Source of the DNA: Oxytricha trifallax
Lineage: Eukaryota; Ciliophora; Spirotrichea; Sporadotrichida; Oxytrichidae
Assembly: GCA_000711775.1 (NCBI GenBank)
Contig: ARYC01017741.1
Coordinates: forward strand, 1-64,000
Direction of reading: 5' to 3'
Length of the DNA stretch: 64,000 bases
Within the stretch, counting starts at the first letter, position 1. Each line of letters starts with the position of its first letter. The notes under the pieces were generated by a model. That model saw only the letters and a list, made by a program, of their open reading frames with translations, ran no database searches and was not told the origin of the DNA. This document shows, in pieces, positions 50,742 through 62,000 of this stretch. Made by a program: the position numbers and the translations under genes.

Positions 50742-53700
50742 ATGCTATAACAACAACAAAACCCTGGCTTTAGGAAAAATCTAAGGAAGTCGGTATACTA
50801 AGCTTTGATTTATATTATATTTTATTCAGTTTTAATTGATCATTAAATTATGTAATATAATATTTTGAGAACCATTGACTCTTTTTCAAAGCCAATTAAT
50901 TTCACATATAGAGGATAGGATTCATATAGAACTGCATTTGGGGGGTTTGTCACTTTTTCAATTGGAGTGCTACTTGCTGTAATTAATTAATGATAAGGAA
51001 AGTTTAATACCATTTAGATTAAAAAATAATTTTTTTAATGAATGTTTTTCTACAAAGCAATATCTATAGCAGAGTGATCAGACACAAAAATAAGAAAAGA
51101 TACAATAGTATAAATATCAAATTCATACAGTGATCCTCAGAACATAGGTGAGAAAGGTATAAACTTTGCATTTATGATTTCAGATACAGATGGAAATCCA
51201 ATAGACTATTAAAATTAAGTTGGTAATTTTGTACTTTCATAACAGATGCTAGAATTAATTAAATATCCTAATGGAACTTAACAAAGAGAGTGGACATATT
51301 AAGAGATTCCTTACTCTTAAAATCTTTTATTAAAAAAAGTTTAATCAATGTTTTTAGTAATTTTAACTCTCTTTGTACAATGGAAAGTCAAGCTTTAAGC
51401 ATGCTTGAAAAATCAGATTTAGAGCAATACCCGATTGAGTTTTACTACTGTCCAGATTTTACAAATCTCACTTTACAAGGAAACTTTCATTCTCCCCAAT
51501 ACCAATATCTTTATTTGGAATTCAAGAAATGCACGAATAAATCTCTATGTTTAAACTAAACACTTTTAACTTAAAGAATTGAAAGATCTTTGATTTAGCT
51601 CATAGTAATCAGTTCCTTCTTTGATGTTGAAAATTACGAAAAACCTGTTAAGTATTTTATGGATGATGCCTTTTTTCCACTTATTGATTAACAAAATATT
51701 TAAGGACTAAGACCCACCCAAAATAACAAAAATCCATCTCATTAAACTTTTTGAATTCTGGAATTTATTTTTTGCACATAATTTTAGCAGTCAAATCCTT
51801 AAAACCCCATTAAAAATCTTACATTTTTAAGGAATAATTTCATTTTTAAGAATTCGTAAACATTTAACGATTCAATATTTTGTTTATGGGCCTAAGGACT
51901 GGTAAATATCCGACTGAATGAACTCGAAATGCATGATTCTGTCTCTGGTTTTTGGGAAGATGAGGAGAATGAAATATTTTACTAAATGAGTACTCTCAGT
52001 ACAATGACTTATATTTTGGTTATTTTTTCATTTCTTTGATCGTTTATCAATATGTTTAAAATGACCTAATCATTGAAGACTACAAGCGGTTCTCTCTTTA
52101 CTCTATAGGTATAACTTGATAAATATGTGGACAGATTTTCCAGATAAGTATATACAATAAATGATATGCTATAAGAACTTGGAGGTATACAGGCTGTGCT
52201 CTTTTTTATAGGGTTTTTAATATATAACAACTTTGAAGAATCTAAATTTTATTTGAGTATGGCTAGAAACTTGTTTTTAATACAAGATTATACAAAGATG
52301 ATTGACCCTGCAGACAAGGAAGATTCTGATGATCTTGATACTCAAAATATTATATGTTTTATTATAATTTATTCAATGATTGGTTGATAATAATTAATGA
52401 AATCATTTTAAAATAAAAAGCTTTCATCAGAGAAGGAAACTAAGAAATTTATTGAGTCTTAAAAACGAAAGAAAACTATTATGAAAAAGAAGAAAAAACT
52501 AAAAGATAGTTTGAAAAATGTACTAGTAGAACAAACATCTGGAGACAGGGAGTAAATATTTTCGCAAATTTATAAGTACATAAAAAACAGAAGAAATTTG
52601 AACTTTTTCTACAAGGACATTTTTAGAACCGTGTTTGAGGACTTATTTGGTAAGTGCAGTTGCTGTAAGAAAAAGAAATATAACATTTTAATATATATGA
52701 TTGAGATTTTTAGTTTCAAGGTAATATTATAAGATCAGCATCAGCTTAGCAAGGCAAAAAGAAAGCTCTTAGTAAATAAGGGTAAAGATAGATTCATTGA
52801 AGAAATGCAACCACTTAGGACTTTCTAATAGAGCTTTCTATTATATTAAGGCCTACCGAGGGCAGGTAGGGGGTTGCTGGGCGCAACGCATGAGGGGCCA
52901 GTCGGCGGGGTTCAATCTGTCAGCAATCACTCTTCGAGTGAGCTCGATCCTAAGATTTCCCTGCATTAGATGAGTTTCCTGGCTTGAGTTCAGTTTCCTA
53001 GGTAATAGGGAGCAGGATGGAGGTACGCTCTGCCTCCAAAAGTGAGAAGACGAAACCATCGAAGCCAACGATAAGGAATTTTCTCCCACACCGGGTTAGG
53101 GTGCTAAGCTACCACAGCGAAAGGACAGGGATTACGTTTCCCAGCAGCGGTGGGACCGGTAAGCGTTTTTCTCCATCTTCTGTCAATCTGGTCGAATCTC
53201 ACGAGCTCTGTCCCTCAAATGTCGAAAGACGTGGGGTGACATCTTGATTTTGGGATGAGACTAGGTGATAGCGAGAATCGTTTTTTCGGAGTTTTCTACT
53301 TCATGACTGCCACATAACAGAATTGCCACGTCAACTCACTCAGATACGTCTACGTCACGACTAAGATTGATGGTTTGATTTTAGTATTAAACAGTGATAT
53401 GTTAAATTTATTTGATTTTAATCATTAATCATTAATTGAAGAAATGGATTGCGTAAATATAGTAAGAAAATTAAGAATGGTAGAAAATCTAGCTCAGTTA
53501 CTTCTCAGCATCCCTTAGTAGATATTGCTGTATAATTAAAAGAAAGACGTTATACATGTAGACTAGTCCTCAGACGATGATGATATAGTTTAGAATCTTC
53601 AAAACGTTAGAAGTCGCATGTAAAGAAACATAAAACTATTTTCAGCTTTTGCTTACTATAAAAGAAAGAAAGACTTGACTGAGATTGATAAGCGCATTAT

Positions 53701-54454
53701 TATGGGTACAGTAAGTAATAACCCTCATTTCTTCAATAAAGATGAATTGGAAAAGAAAATCAGCAATAAAATAAAATTAATGAACTAGTTAAGTATCTAA
53801 AGAAAAGACTTGAAAAAAGTTGAAGACCTTTATGAAACTTTGGATCAAGACATTAAGAACTTTCAGAAACTAAAGTACTAAACTTTTCATTAGAATTAAA
53901 ATAGTAAATACAGCAAAAGTAAATAAAATACCTTTATCAATAGAAATATCGGGTTTGGGGAGCATGCAAAAGATTAGATTATGGAATATCAAAATTGCTT
54001 TGAACACAATTAAGAAAGCTCACGTTAACTTCATTCATAGACATATTAGCACAAACCTAAGGTAAAGTTTGATACAAGAAGAAGAATTAAAAGTGACGTA
54101 ATTTCAAATGACACTTTGACAATAGATTTTAATGATAGTCTTTAAATTATAATTAAATTCACTAATTTTGAAATAAATCTTTGAAATATTTTATAAAGTC
54201 CAAGTCTTAAAGACAAGACTCAGATTCAAGAAATAAATAATTCATTCCTGAAAGACTTGATTGCAACAAACAACGGTTAAATTCTTGAAAAATTGAAAAG
54301 CAAATCTCTAATTATTTAAAATTACTAGAAAAAGACTGGACTTACCAATGACCCTAGTTTGCTTGAGAAAAGCGAGTCTCAAGAGAGTATTTTTGAAGGA
54401 GATAAAGCTATGAAAATAAATGCTTTATCTTTTATGAAGCCATAACATTAGTGA
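50742..54454 (+). CDS. Duplicated two-pass membrane protein, copy B
   Basis: ATG 50742 (MLQQQQNPGFRKNLRKSV) to TGA 54452. Collinear with copy A: ALRTIDSFSKPINFTYRG, FGGFVTFSIGVLLAV, NFAFMISDTDGNPIDYQNQ, KSDLEQYPIEFYYCPDFTNL, YEKPVKYFMDDAFFPLIDQQ, AVLFFIGFLIYNNFEESKFY, a basic domain (KKKLKDSLKNVLVEQTSGDR), MDCVNIVRKLRMVENLAQLL and a polar tail ending LSFMKPQHQ. It is half the genomic length of copy A because most IESs are shorter or absent. Possible damage: near 51,075 the frame shared with copy A has TGA where copy A has AGA, and near 51,330 a run of A makes a one-base shift. These may be real mutations, assembly errors or unplaced IESs, so activity of copy B is uncertain. Confidence 0.75.
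50804..50863 (+). other. 60-bp IES in copy B, pointer TTTGA
   Basis: TTTGA at 50804-50808 and 50864-50868. Excision gives SVYQALRTIDSFSKPINF in frame, same site as the 434-bp IES of copy A. Confidence 0.85.
51701..51892 (+). other. 192-bp IES in copy B, pointer TAAGGACT
   Basis: TAAGGACT at 51701-51708 and 51893-51900. Excision gives IDQQNIQGLVNIRLNELEMH; copy A reads IDQQNINGVVNIRSNELELH with no insertion. It has a weak inverted similarity at its ends (GACCCA / GGCCCA). Confidence 0.9.
52796..53434 (+). other. 639-bp IES with GC-rich core in copy B, 12-bp pointer
   Basis: ATTGAAGAAATG occurs at 52796-52807 and 53435-53446. Excision joins NKGKDRFIEEM to DCVNIVRKLRM in frame, and copy A is interrupted at the same codon. 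The outer 40-60 bp at each end are AT-rich like other IESs, but about 52,850-53,370 is around half G+C, the least AT-rich stretch of this size in the window. Both strands carry short frames (76 and 78 codons) that look accidental. Confidence 0.85.
52848..53290 (+). ncRNA. Candidate structured RNA or captured foreign DNA inside an IES
   Basis: Perfect local stems line up along the segment: CCTACC/GGTAGG (52,852-52,870), GTTGC/GCAAC (52,873-52,887), CACTC/GAGTG with a 3-base loop (52,928-52,940) and GGAGG/CCTCC (53,019-53,037). The GC-rich part is followed by TTTTTT at 53,281, which would suit RNA polymerase III termination on the plus strand. No match to tRNA, 5S, SRP RNA, RNase P core motifs or a hypotrich telomerase template (CAAAACCCC) was found by eye. 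It may be a germline-expressed RNA, the remnant of a mobile element, or horizontally acquired DNA. Confidence 0.3.
54137..54202 (+). other. 66-bp IES in copy B, pointer AGTCTT
   Basis: AGTCTT at 54137-54142 and 54203-54208. The insert ends the frame at TGA; excision gives LTIDFNDSLKDKTQIQEINN in frame. Confidence 0.8.
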
Positions 54455-54613
54455 AATTGAACAATGAAAACTTGTTAATAAGTTTGTTTTTTCTCGTTTT
54501 AATTTCTTTTATGACTAAGAAGACTGGATTGATTAAAAGTTGTTATTAATATTTTAGAGTTGTGATAAATAATTAAGAGAATATATAATTACCACAAGAT
54601 TAATATTGAAAAA

Positions 54614-56712
54614 ATGAAAATATATAAACAGACTAAGCATTTCCCAAAGTCTTTCCAAAATAAGTTTAATTCTAAATAACTTATATTATAAAAACTACTC
54701 TAACCAAGTCAGATTATCAAGGACACTAATAAAATTATTTTCAATGGCACAAGATAAATATCTAATGCAAACTAATTTAAGTCTTCAATTTTTGTTGATG
54801 TCGATGATAATACAATCGATATTGAAGAAGGAGAAAAAACCATTTTTTATTGTTTTTTATTGTAACTCAAATTAATTTTTGATTAAATTTATATAATCAA
54901 AACCTATAAGTAAGTAAACTCTATGCCAATATTAAATCCTTTTAATATAGAGGTTCATTGATTATAGTCCCAACACCAATCGGGAATTTAGGTGATCTCA
55001 GTCTCCGTTAGTATGAAGCTCTAACTTAATCAGATATCATTGCCTGTGAGGACACTAGAAAGACAGGAAAAATGATTGAATTGATTAAGTAAAAACGCTT
55101 GAAAGATAAATTCAAGAGGGAATTTGGGGCAACTATTGACGATTTCTTTAATGAAAAAGAAGTCAACGATTTCAAGGTTGAACAAGAGAGAGAACATAAG
55201 TTAAAAGGAGTAGTGTAAAACAATGAAGATACTGAGAAGTTATAATAGCAAATGATTATAGAGGAAGATCATGGGGATGAAGAGCTTTTGGCAAGACTAC
55301 TCTAAGCTAACCAAGAAATTGATAAAATTTAGGAGACTAGGACACAACAACATGGAGGGTAGAAGGAATTAGTCTCTTAAATCATAGGTTCATAGAATAG
55401 CGATGCTGAGATCGATGTTGTTAAAGAAACAAGTAAAACTGAACTCAAAAAGCAAGTCAATTAGATTTTGCAGAAGCTTGAATTTGAGATTGAGGCAAAT
55501 AAGTTTTAGGACATAACTCAAAGAAAGAATTAATATGAAAGTTCACTATAAGTAATGACTGACTAAGACAGAATCTTTATAGAATAGATAGACTAGTAGT
55601 ACTATACTAGAGTAAAGTCCTCTGATGAATACTATAGAAGAAAGAAATTAATTCTGGCTAATTTGGATAGACTATAAAGAAAGGTAGAAGCAACAGCCAA
55701 GCATTTCGATGATTATGAAAGATTGAGATTTATCATGCTAGAAAAGGCTAAACAAAAGAGATCTGTACTAAAGAATTTCATAAGGTTTGAGTAATTCAAT
55801 GAAAAAGAGGATGTTTTTGGTAAAGATAATGAAAATTAGGAGAGTGAGGAGTAAAGTGCTGAGAAGGATGATTTCGATTTATTATATGGTATTGAGAATT
55901 CTTATACAAAAGAGGTTTATGAGAAAATCTAAGAGTCGAAAAAAAAGAAGGGTAGAGGACTATTGCTAAGTTTCTATGAACATAACTAAGAAAAGAGAAT
56001 CCCAAGATTAATCAGAGCTATGAAATTAGGGTTAAAAGTAGCTTTAGTCTCTGATGCCGGTACCCCTACTATTTCAGATCCTGGCTACAAATTTTTAAGA
56101 GATGCAAAGAAGTAAGGTATCTCAATCGAAGCATTACCTGGGCCTTGTGCAGCTACTACTGCTCTTAGTGCTAGTGGTTTTCCAAGTGATAGATTCTAAT
56201 TTTATGGCTACTTGTCGAAAACTGATTCAGAAAGAGAACAAGCTTTGCTAGAAATTATGAGACAAGGTAAGACAACCTGCATCTACGAGTCACCAAACAG
56301 ATTGATAAAAACACTGTATGCAGTATAAGACATCTTTGGAGAAAAGCATGAAGTTTATATTGGAATTGAGCTTACAAAAATGCATGAGAGACATTTAAGA
56401 GATCCAGTCTAGAAGGTAATTCAATTATTGGAGTAAGAATCAGAGGGCTCTCGTATCAAAGGAGAGATAACTATGGTATTAGCTCCTTTTAATGATGAAG
56501 AGCTGAATGAGTAGCAAAGATTACTGAGAAGCTCAGGCTTTGATCCTAAGAAAGATGCTTAGATTAAAGTTGATTTGATATAAGTGGCTACCAAGTTAAA
56601 TGAAGCAGTTGAAATGTCTGAACATGATTTTAGAATAATGCTAAAGGGCATTTAATAAAGATATTTATAAAATAAAGTTATTAATAATTTGACCAAAATT
56701 AATGAAAGTTGA
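54614..56712 (+). CDS. RsmI-type tetrapyrrole-methylase-fold rRNA methyltransferase with large insertion
   Basis: RsmI 2'-O-methylates a cytidine of bacterial-type 16S rRNA. ATG 54614 ([18 protein letters not shown]); the basic start could be a mitochondrial presequence (inference). After an IES and a 41-nt intron (54,910-54,950) the fold begins: [33 protein letters not shown]. The chain then leaves the family alignment for about 300 charged, coiled-coil-like residues (55,070-55,955) and resumes at [60 protein letters not shown] and [17 protein letters not shown]. The SAM-binding [22 protein letters not shown] and [14 protein letters not shown] motifs are intact. Bacterial homologues are around 280-290 residues; this one is about 660. 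The stop is TGA 56,710. Confidence 0.9.
54836..54898 (+). other. 63-bp IES in RsmI gene, pointer AAAACC
   Basis: AAAACC at 54836-54841 and 54899-54904. Excision, together with the GTAAGT..TATAG intron 54,910-54,950, gives [20 protein letters not shown] in frame. Confidence 0.8.
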
Positions 56713-56969
56713 TTATTCATTTCATGCTATGTTTTGACCCAAAAAAGTTGCTAATATTTCTTTCATAATAAATCTATGTTATAGATTAATAAATAATTAT
56801 TCCTGATAACTTCTTTCAAATAAAGATAATATTTTTAGATTGTAAATTTTTATGCAATTTAATTAAAGGTATAATTATTACTCATATTCTTTCAATATAT
56901 TAAATTTTATAAAGATTTCAATATTTTGAGTTTTAATTTTCGAAAATGTACCTACCCATCATATCAGCA

Positions 56970-58686
56970 ATATTGTTAGGACTGTTAGAAAGGGTGATAA
57001 GCCAAGCAGAATGGACAGACTTTCAAATATGATAAGAGATGTGTGAAATCATCAGAAAATTCTAATTAACTTATTTAATTATTTCCTTAATATAACTTTA
57101 TTCCACTATGATTGATACTGTATATTGATATTAATGATGATATGGGTATAAGTATAGATCTAAGGTTAATGACATGCTAGTACTCAATCCAATCTGCGTC
57201 TATTTCTTAAGAAGTAAATAAAAACTCCCTTACTACAAATTCTTTTTAGCAATATATGATAGAAAAACACTATTAATTATTAAATTGAAATACCCTACTG
57301 TATGTTGTAAAATTTGCAAAAACAACCATTATAAAGTAATTTAAAATATGATATCTTGCATATTTTCGAGAAACGCTTCTACGGTATATTAAATTTGGAA
57401 AAGATCCCCAGTGCTATTTTGATATTTAAAGCTGCCTGGTACATTAGTGGGTAGAGTGAAGGAAAAGGGGAACTTATACTTGCCTTTCTCAATGCATTTC
57501 TACTTAAAAGTGAATCCGGTAACTTAGTTATCAAATATTGCAATTGAATGCTTATCTTTAATCGTCCTTGTTTCTTTTTTAGAAAGTGAAAATATTGACT
57601 CTAAAATTTCAAGCTTGTTTGTAGAATGCTTTTCTTAAATCTTTCTCTTTTGCGGTGGGCCTTATATATAATTGTTAGATTTTGTATCGACTATGTTCTG
57701 AGAGGCGGTCAAGTTCGTATAGAGCGGGCTTTGTGGATTCGTTGAAGGCTCAAAATTTTTATAAGACATTCAAAATACAGAAATTAGATGCACATTTATT
57801 ATATTTAAGTAATTGGCTTTCAAATAAAAATTAAAATCAATTCAAGAATTTTTACTTAAAGAAAATGTAATTTATATTAAAAATAATCTATATCTTTAAT
57901 TCTTTTATTTTATGGGTTTAATTTATCTTTTCTTTAAACTTCCTTATTTCGTCTTCGCACTTATATTAAAATATTTAAATCCAAATCTCCACAAATTTAT
58001 CCCTAAAAGTGTTTCTTAATTTTTAAATTCATAAATCTGTTGCCAATTTTAATAAATATTCAAGTTATATTGAGCTAATTTAGAGTTGATGGGTTTAGAT
58101 TTTTGTGAGATTTTTATCTTAACCCCTACTCCCCTGTGCTCTGAAAATGTAATAGGTCCTATTATAGTTGTACGGTATCGTCCCCTATTTATGAGTGACT
58201 CACGGTAATAGTTTATAGCTAATCAATAAAACTCTCAGGATCTTGCCTTAATTTCTTTTTTATTGCTCTAGAGTGCTTCCCAGGGAATTCTTTATAAAAA
58301 TGATTTCGATCTATGAATTTACATTGATATGAAATTTTTTTACAGATTCTTTTCCTTTAATCTTGAACACAATACTTTACGCTTGAGAATTTGGAGAATT
58401 TACATCATTAAAAAGATCTAGGTAGAAGTATCCTCGTACAGTCTAGCCTGGAAAGTAGTAATTTTTATAAAAGTGTAAATATGAGTAGCCATAAGTCACA
58501 TCTCCCCTAATCCCTTCTTATTGCAAGAAATCTCTGCAGGAATCTTTGTAATAATAGGAAGGGGGGTTTTCGATTTTCACACCGTTGAATTGAAGCTTGG
58601 GGTAATCTTCCCCAAATAATTCATCATCTATGCTATAGAAAATAAATTAAATCCATTTAATAACAATTAAAACTACAGTCTGACAT
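56970..58686 (-). CDS. Arrestin-fold (arrestin-domain) protein
   Basis: ATG 58686; after a short GTAGTT..CATAG intron the start reads MSDYDELFGEDYPKLQFNGV. The N-terminal arrestin fold follows: YFPGQTVRGYFYLDLFNDVN, IVFKIKGKESVK, then, after an inserted polar loop (RNHFYKEFPGKHSRAIKKEL), HSIAIFDNQ and the family-typical EKGKYKFPFSFTLPTNVPGS with QIQYTVEAFLE. Such alpha-arrestin/Vps26-like proteins act as adaptors in endocytosis and trafficking. The C-terminal arrestin domain is not clearly visible: further coding islands near 57,000-57,230 (SLTLDLYLYPYHHQYQYTVS; YLKVCPFCLAYHPF) may belong here. Interruptions near 57,790-58,190, 58,330-58,380 and 57,310-57,370 are introns or IESs. The left end is approximate. 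Confidence 0.65.
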
Positions 58687-59013
58687 TATTTCTTAATATT
58701 GTTGGTTTTAGATGTTGGTATTTTTGGGTTGAATGATTGTAAAATTATTAATATTTTGTGAGTTTTTTTTATATATTCAATTTCTGAAATATTAGTTAAC
58801 ACTCTGATATATAATTATATGACGTTTTTAATAATTTAAGTACTCCTTGTGAGAAAAATTAATAAGTTACTAGATTTAAGTGCCATTTCAATTAATAATA
58901 AGTTAATAATAATTTAACCATAAATAAAGATATACTTTAAGCCTTTTTAATTAAATTGTTCCTCTAATTTTATAATAGAAATAATTTTTGCAATTTCTCC
59001 CTATTTCTTATTA
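58687..59013. other. Gene-free AT-rich spacer
   Basis: 327 bp between the arrestin-like start and the stop of the FAM161 gene on the same strand. No coding signal. Confidence 0.5.
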
Positions 59014-62000
59014 TCAAAATTTCTCACATAAAATTATTGTATTTTAATATATGAATAAAACTTAAAGCGAATAAGATTGTTTTCTAATTCTTTCTTGTCG
59101 CTCTTCTTCCTGCCTCTTCATCATTTAGTCAAAGATAAGCACTGAGCAAGCTCTTGGGATGGGATTGGCTTTGAAATTTGCTTTCTTCACATCATAGATT
59201 ATCAAAATTTGATAAAAAAAGGAAAAAAATTAAACCAGATTTATAAATAAATTAAATATATAGGGGAGGTAATCCTCTGGGTCAAGCTTTTGCTTGTTTT
59301 GATCACGTTCATAGAAGGAAAAAGGTGCTTCTCTTTGTTTAAGTATTTGTATTGAAATAATAATTGTAAATTAAGTTAATTAATGATCTAATACTTTACT
59401 TAAAAAAATGTGTTTTAGAATAATGTATAAATATTTTTTTATCATATAACTATTAAAAGTATTTTTGTTTATAAGAAAGGAAATATATAATTCATGAAAT
59501 TTTTTTAGATATTACTCAATTTAAGACATTGTGATTGATAACGGGAATCTATAAAACAATATAATAATATAATTTGTATTGAATTTTTCTTTACTTCCAT
59601 CAAAACATAAATACTTCTTTTATATAAAATATTACTCTTTATTCAAATTTTTAAAAATTAAATTTTTTATGAATTTAATTTAAAAAAAAATATATTTATA
59701 TATAATGAGTATTGTTCAGAAATATAAATTTTATCATTTGGTCTTTATTTCTTTTTATTTATATTTTAAGTATCTATATATTTATAAGGGCAAATACTAA
59801 ATATTTTAGCATACTATAACTGGCAATCTTGTGATTTTAATAAATATTTATCTTCAAATAATCCTTTACAATTTAACCATATGCACTATATAAAATATTT
59901 AAAATCAATATTATTTTTGTAGATTTAAATCCTGCGCATCTCATTAGCCTCTTGTATTGATTTATATCTGGGAATTAGAACCTCGGGAGGTATGGGGTTA
60001 CTTCTAAACTAATGCTTTATTATTGCCTCCTCTTTAAGTTTCTTCTCAGCTACCATTTAGTCAACTTTCCTTTCTCTAAACAATTTACTTTTATATTTGG
60101 GGTGATCATTGATTCATAAATTTATTTGTAATACATTCTCTGATTGACTTCTTTTTAGTCTTGTCTCTCATATCGAATTCGAAGGGTTTAGGTACAGTAA
60201 TGCCATATTTACCATTTTTGTTCTTTTTCGATTGAGATCTCTCGTGATTGATATAGTCCTAAGTTTTACTTTTAAATCTCCTTTAAAGCACCTTTTTGCA
60301 ATATTTAATCAATATGAATCATTTTTATAAGTAGTGAGCTTAGTCTGCTTGAGATTTCTTTCATCATCAAACCTTGCTGATTTATGAGTGCTGCGGTCTC
60401 TCTTCGCTGATTGAGCTCTCTGGCGTTTCTGCGAGTGTGAGCCTCTTTCGTTATTGCCAAATTTGTAAGATCTCTTAGCTGTACGCAGTTCAGGATCAGA
60501 TATGTACCCACCTCCTTAGTGGTCTCTGTCTATTTAATTAAAAATAAAGCCAAAATTGTTCATGTTTAAACGGTATAATATTGTTTGTTTTAATCTTTAT
60601 TTAGTGAATGTCATCTTCCTCATCATAGTCATCATCATTATCATCTCTGTCTTCATCTCCACTTTCATCAAGGAACCTATGATTGCTTTGCTGTCTACTT
60701 CTACCTTTTCTGGCACCTCTGCCATGTATTTCATGTGCTTCACGATCCTCATCACTGCCATCCTTTTATAAAACATTATTAAAATAACTTAACATTAATA
60801 CTCCCATCAATTTCATCTTCATCGTCATCATCATGGTATTTACCACCTGCAAACTTCTTTTCTTGCAGTATTTTAGCAGCTTCTTCACTTTTTTATCTCA
60901 TCTCAAACTCCTCAAAGTCTTCCTTATCTTCTAGATCTTCCATCAGTCTAGCCAGTCTTCTCCTCTCAGCTTCCTCTTCATTACGTTTCTTGCTTTCTTC
61001 ATCCTCCTTTTGGCGTCTATCATCATCTATCAGTTTCTGGATTTCTTCCTTTGATAGAGGGCGACCACGTTTTGTGAAGTATTCCACTATTAATGGCCAG
61101 TCGATCTACTTGGCTTAAATCTCATTTTCCATCCTGTCGAATACTTGTTATTGCATTCACATAACTAAAATGTAATTTACTTGAAATTGTATTAGACCAG
61201 CTTAATCATTGTATAGGAGAAATAATTTCTATATTTTCAATAGAAAGTCTCTCTTGGGATTCTAGAGTAACCCTCAGGATCTCTAGCGATAGCACTGGCA
61301 ATAGCTCTTAACTGTGGATTTTTCCTGGTGGCAATAAAGAAATCAATAGTATTAATCATGTCTTTATTCTGCCCGTGATTGTTGGCTCTTGGGAGTGAAT
61401 CATATATGTCTTTGAGGAGTTGAAGCTGCTTTTCAGTCACATCGATTTGATCAGCTGGTCTAAGTTTAGGTAATTCTTATAGCCTTCTTTGCTTTTCTTT
61501 CTCCATTAAACTTTATATTTCAATACCGTGATCACTGCCTTCTGTAGTATTCTGCTGTCTCTCTTTTTGAAGATTCTATCTTGTTCTTTAAATTTCCTTG
61601 GCTTTTCTATTTCTGTCCTCAACTTCCTTGTAGTCATTAAAGTACCCCATAAACTCTCTCCAAGTAATGAACTCTTTGTGATTTATTTGACCTGAATTTT
61701 TGCCTAATTGAGTAAGCTCATAAACTTCATCCTTCTCTATCTCTGAGAATACTTCATCAAGAGTAAATGCAAACACATTGAAAATAAATAAGATTATTTG
61801 TAATGATTACCTAACAGTTCATAAAACTAAAAGATGGACATGAAATGCTATGAAACTGACTTTTATGCATGAAAAGTAAATTTAATTTAGAGTAAGAATC
61901 TTATTTGAATAAGGAATTTTAACAGCATCGACATCGATGAATTCAACAACTCTCTCATCTGTTCTTAGTGCCATTAAGTACTCTGACCTTCTCAGAATTT

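Noticed and set aside
51701..51900. Terminal inverted repeats on the 192-bp IES of copy B
   Set aside because: Only about six bases (GACCCA versus GGCCCA) agree at the ends; too weak to call.
52848..52960. HDV-like ribozyme or tRNA in the GC-rich core
   Set aside because: The first stem and the GGCC pair resemble parts of such folds, but the full nested pairing, the tRNA arms and a proper box B were not found.
52853..53247. Two short frames (78 codons minus, 76 codons plus) in the GC-rich core as genes
   Set aside because: They overlap on opposite strands, match no family, use no TAA/TAG glutamine and exist only because the segment is GC-rich.
52848..53370. Assembly contamination or chimera explaining the GC-rich core
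   Set aside because: Both flanks carry the same 12-bp pointer and join in frame, and the outer parts of the insert are AT-rich. A chimeric join would not produce this. Foreign origin before capture is still possible.
58560..58580. Telomere-like G4T4 repeat
   Set aside because: Single GGGGTTTT-like words occur here and near 14,210, but no tandem repeat; they are coding or intronic coincidences.
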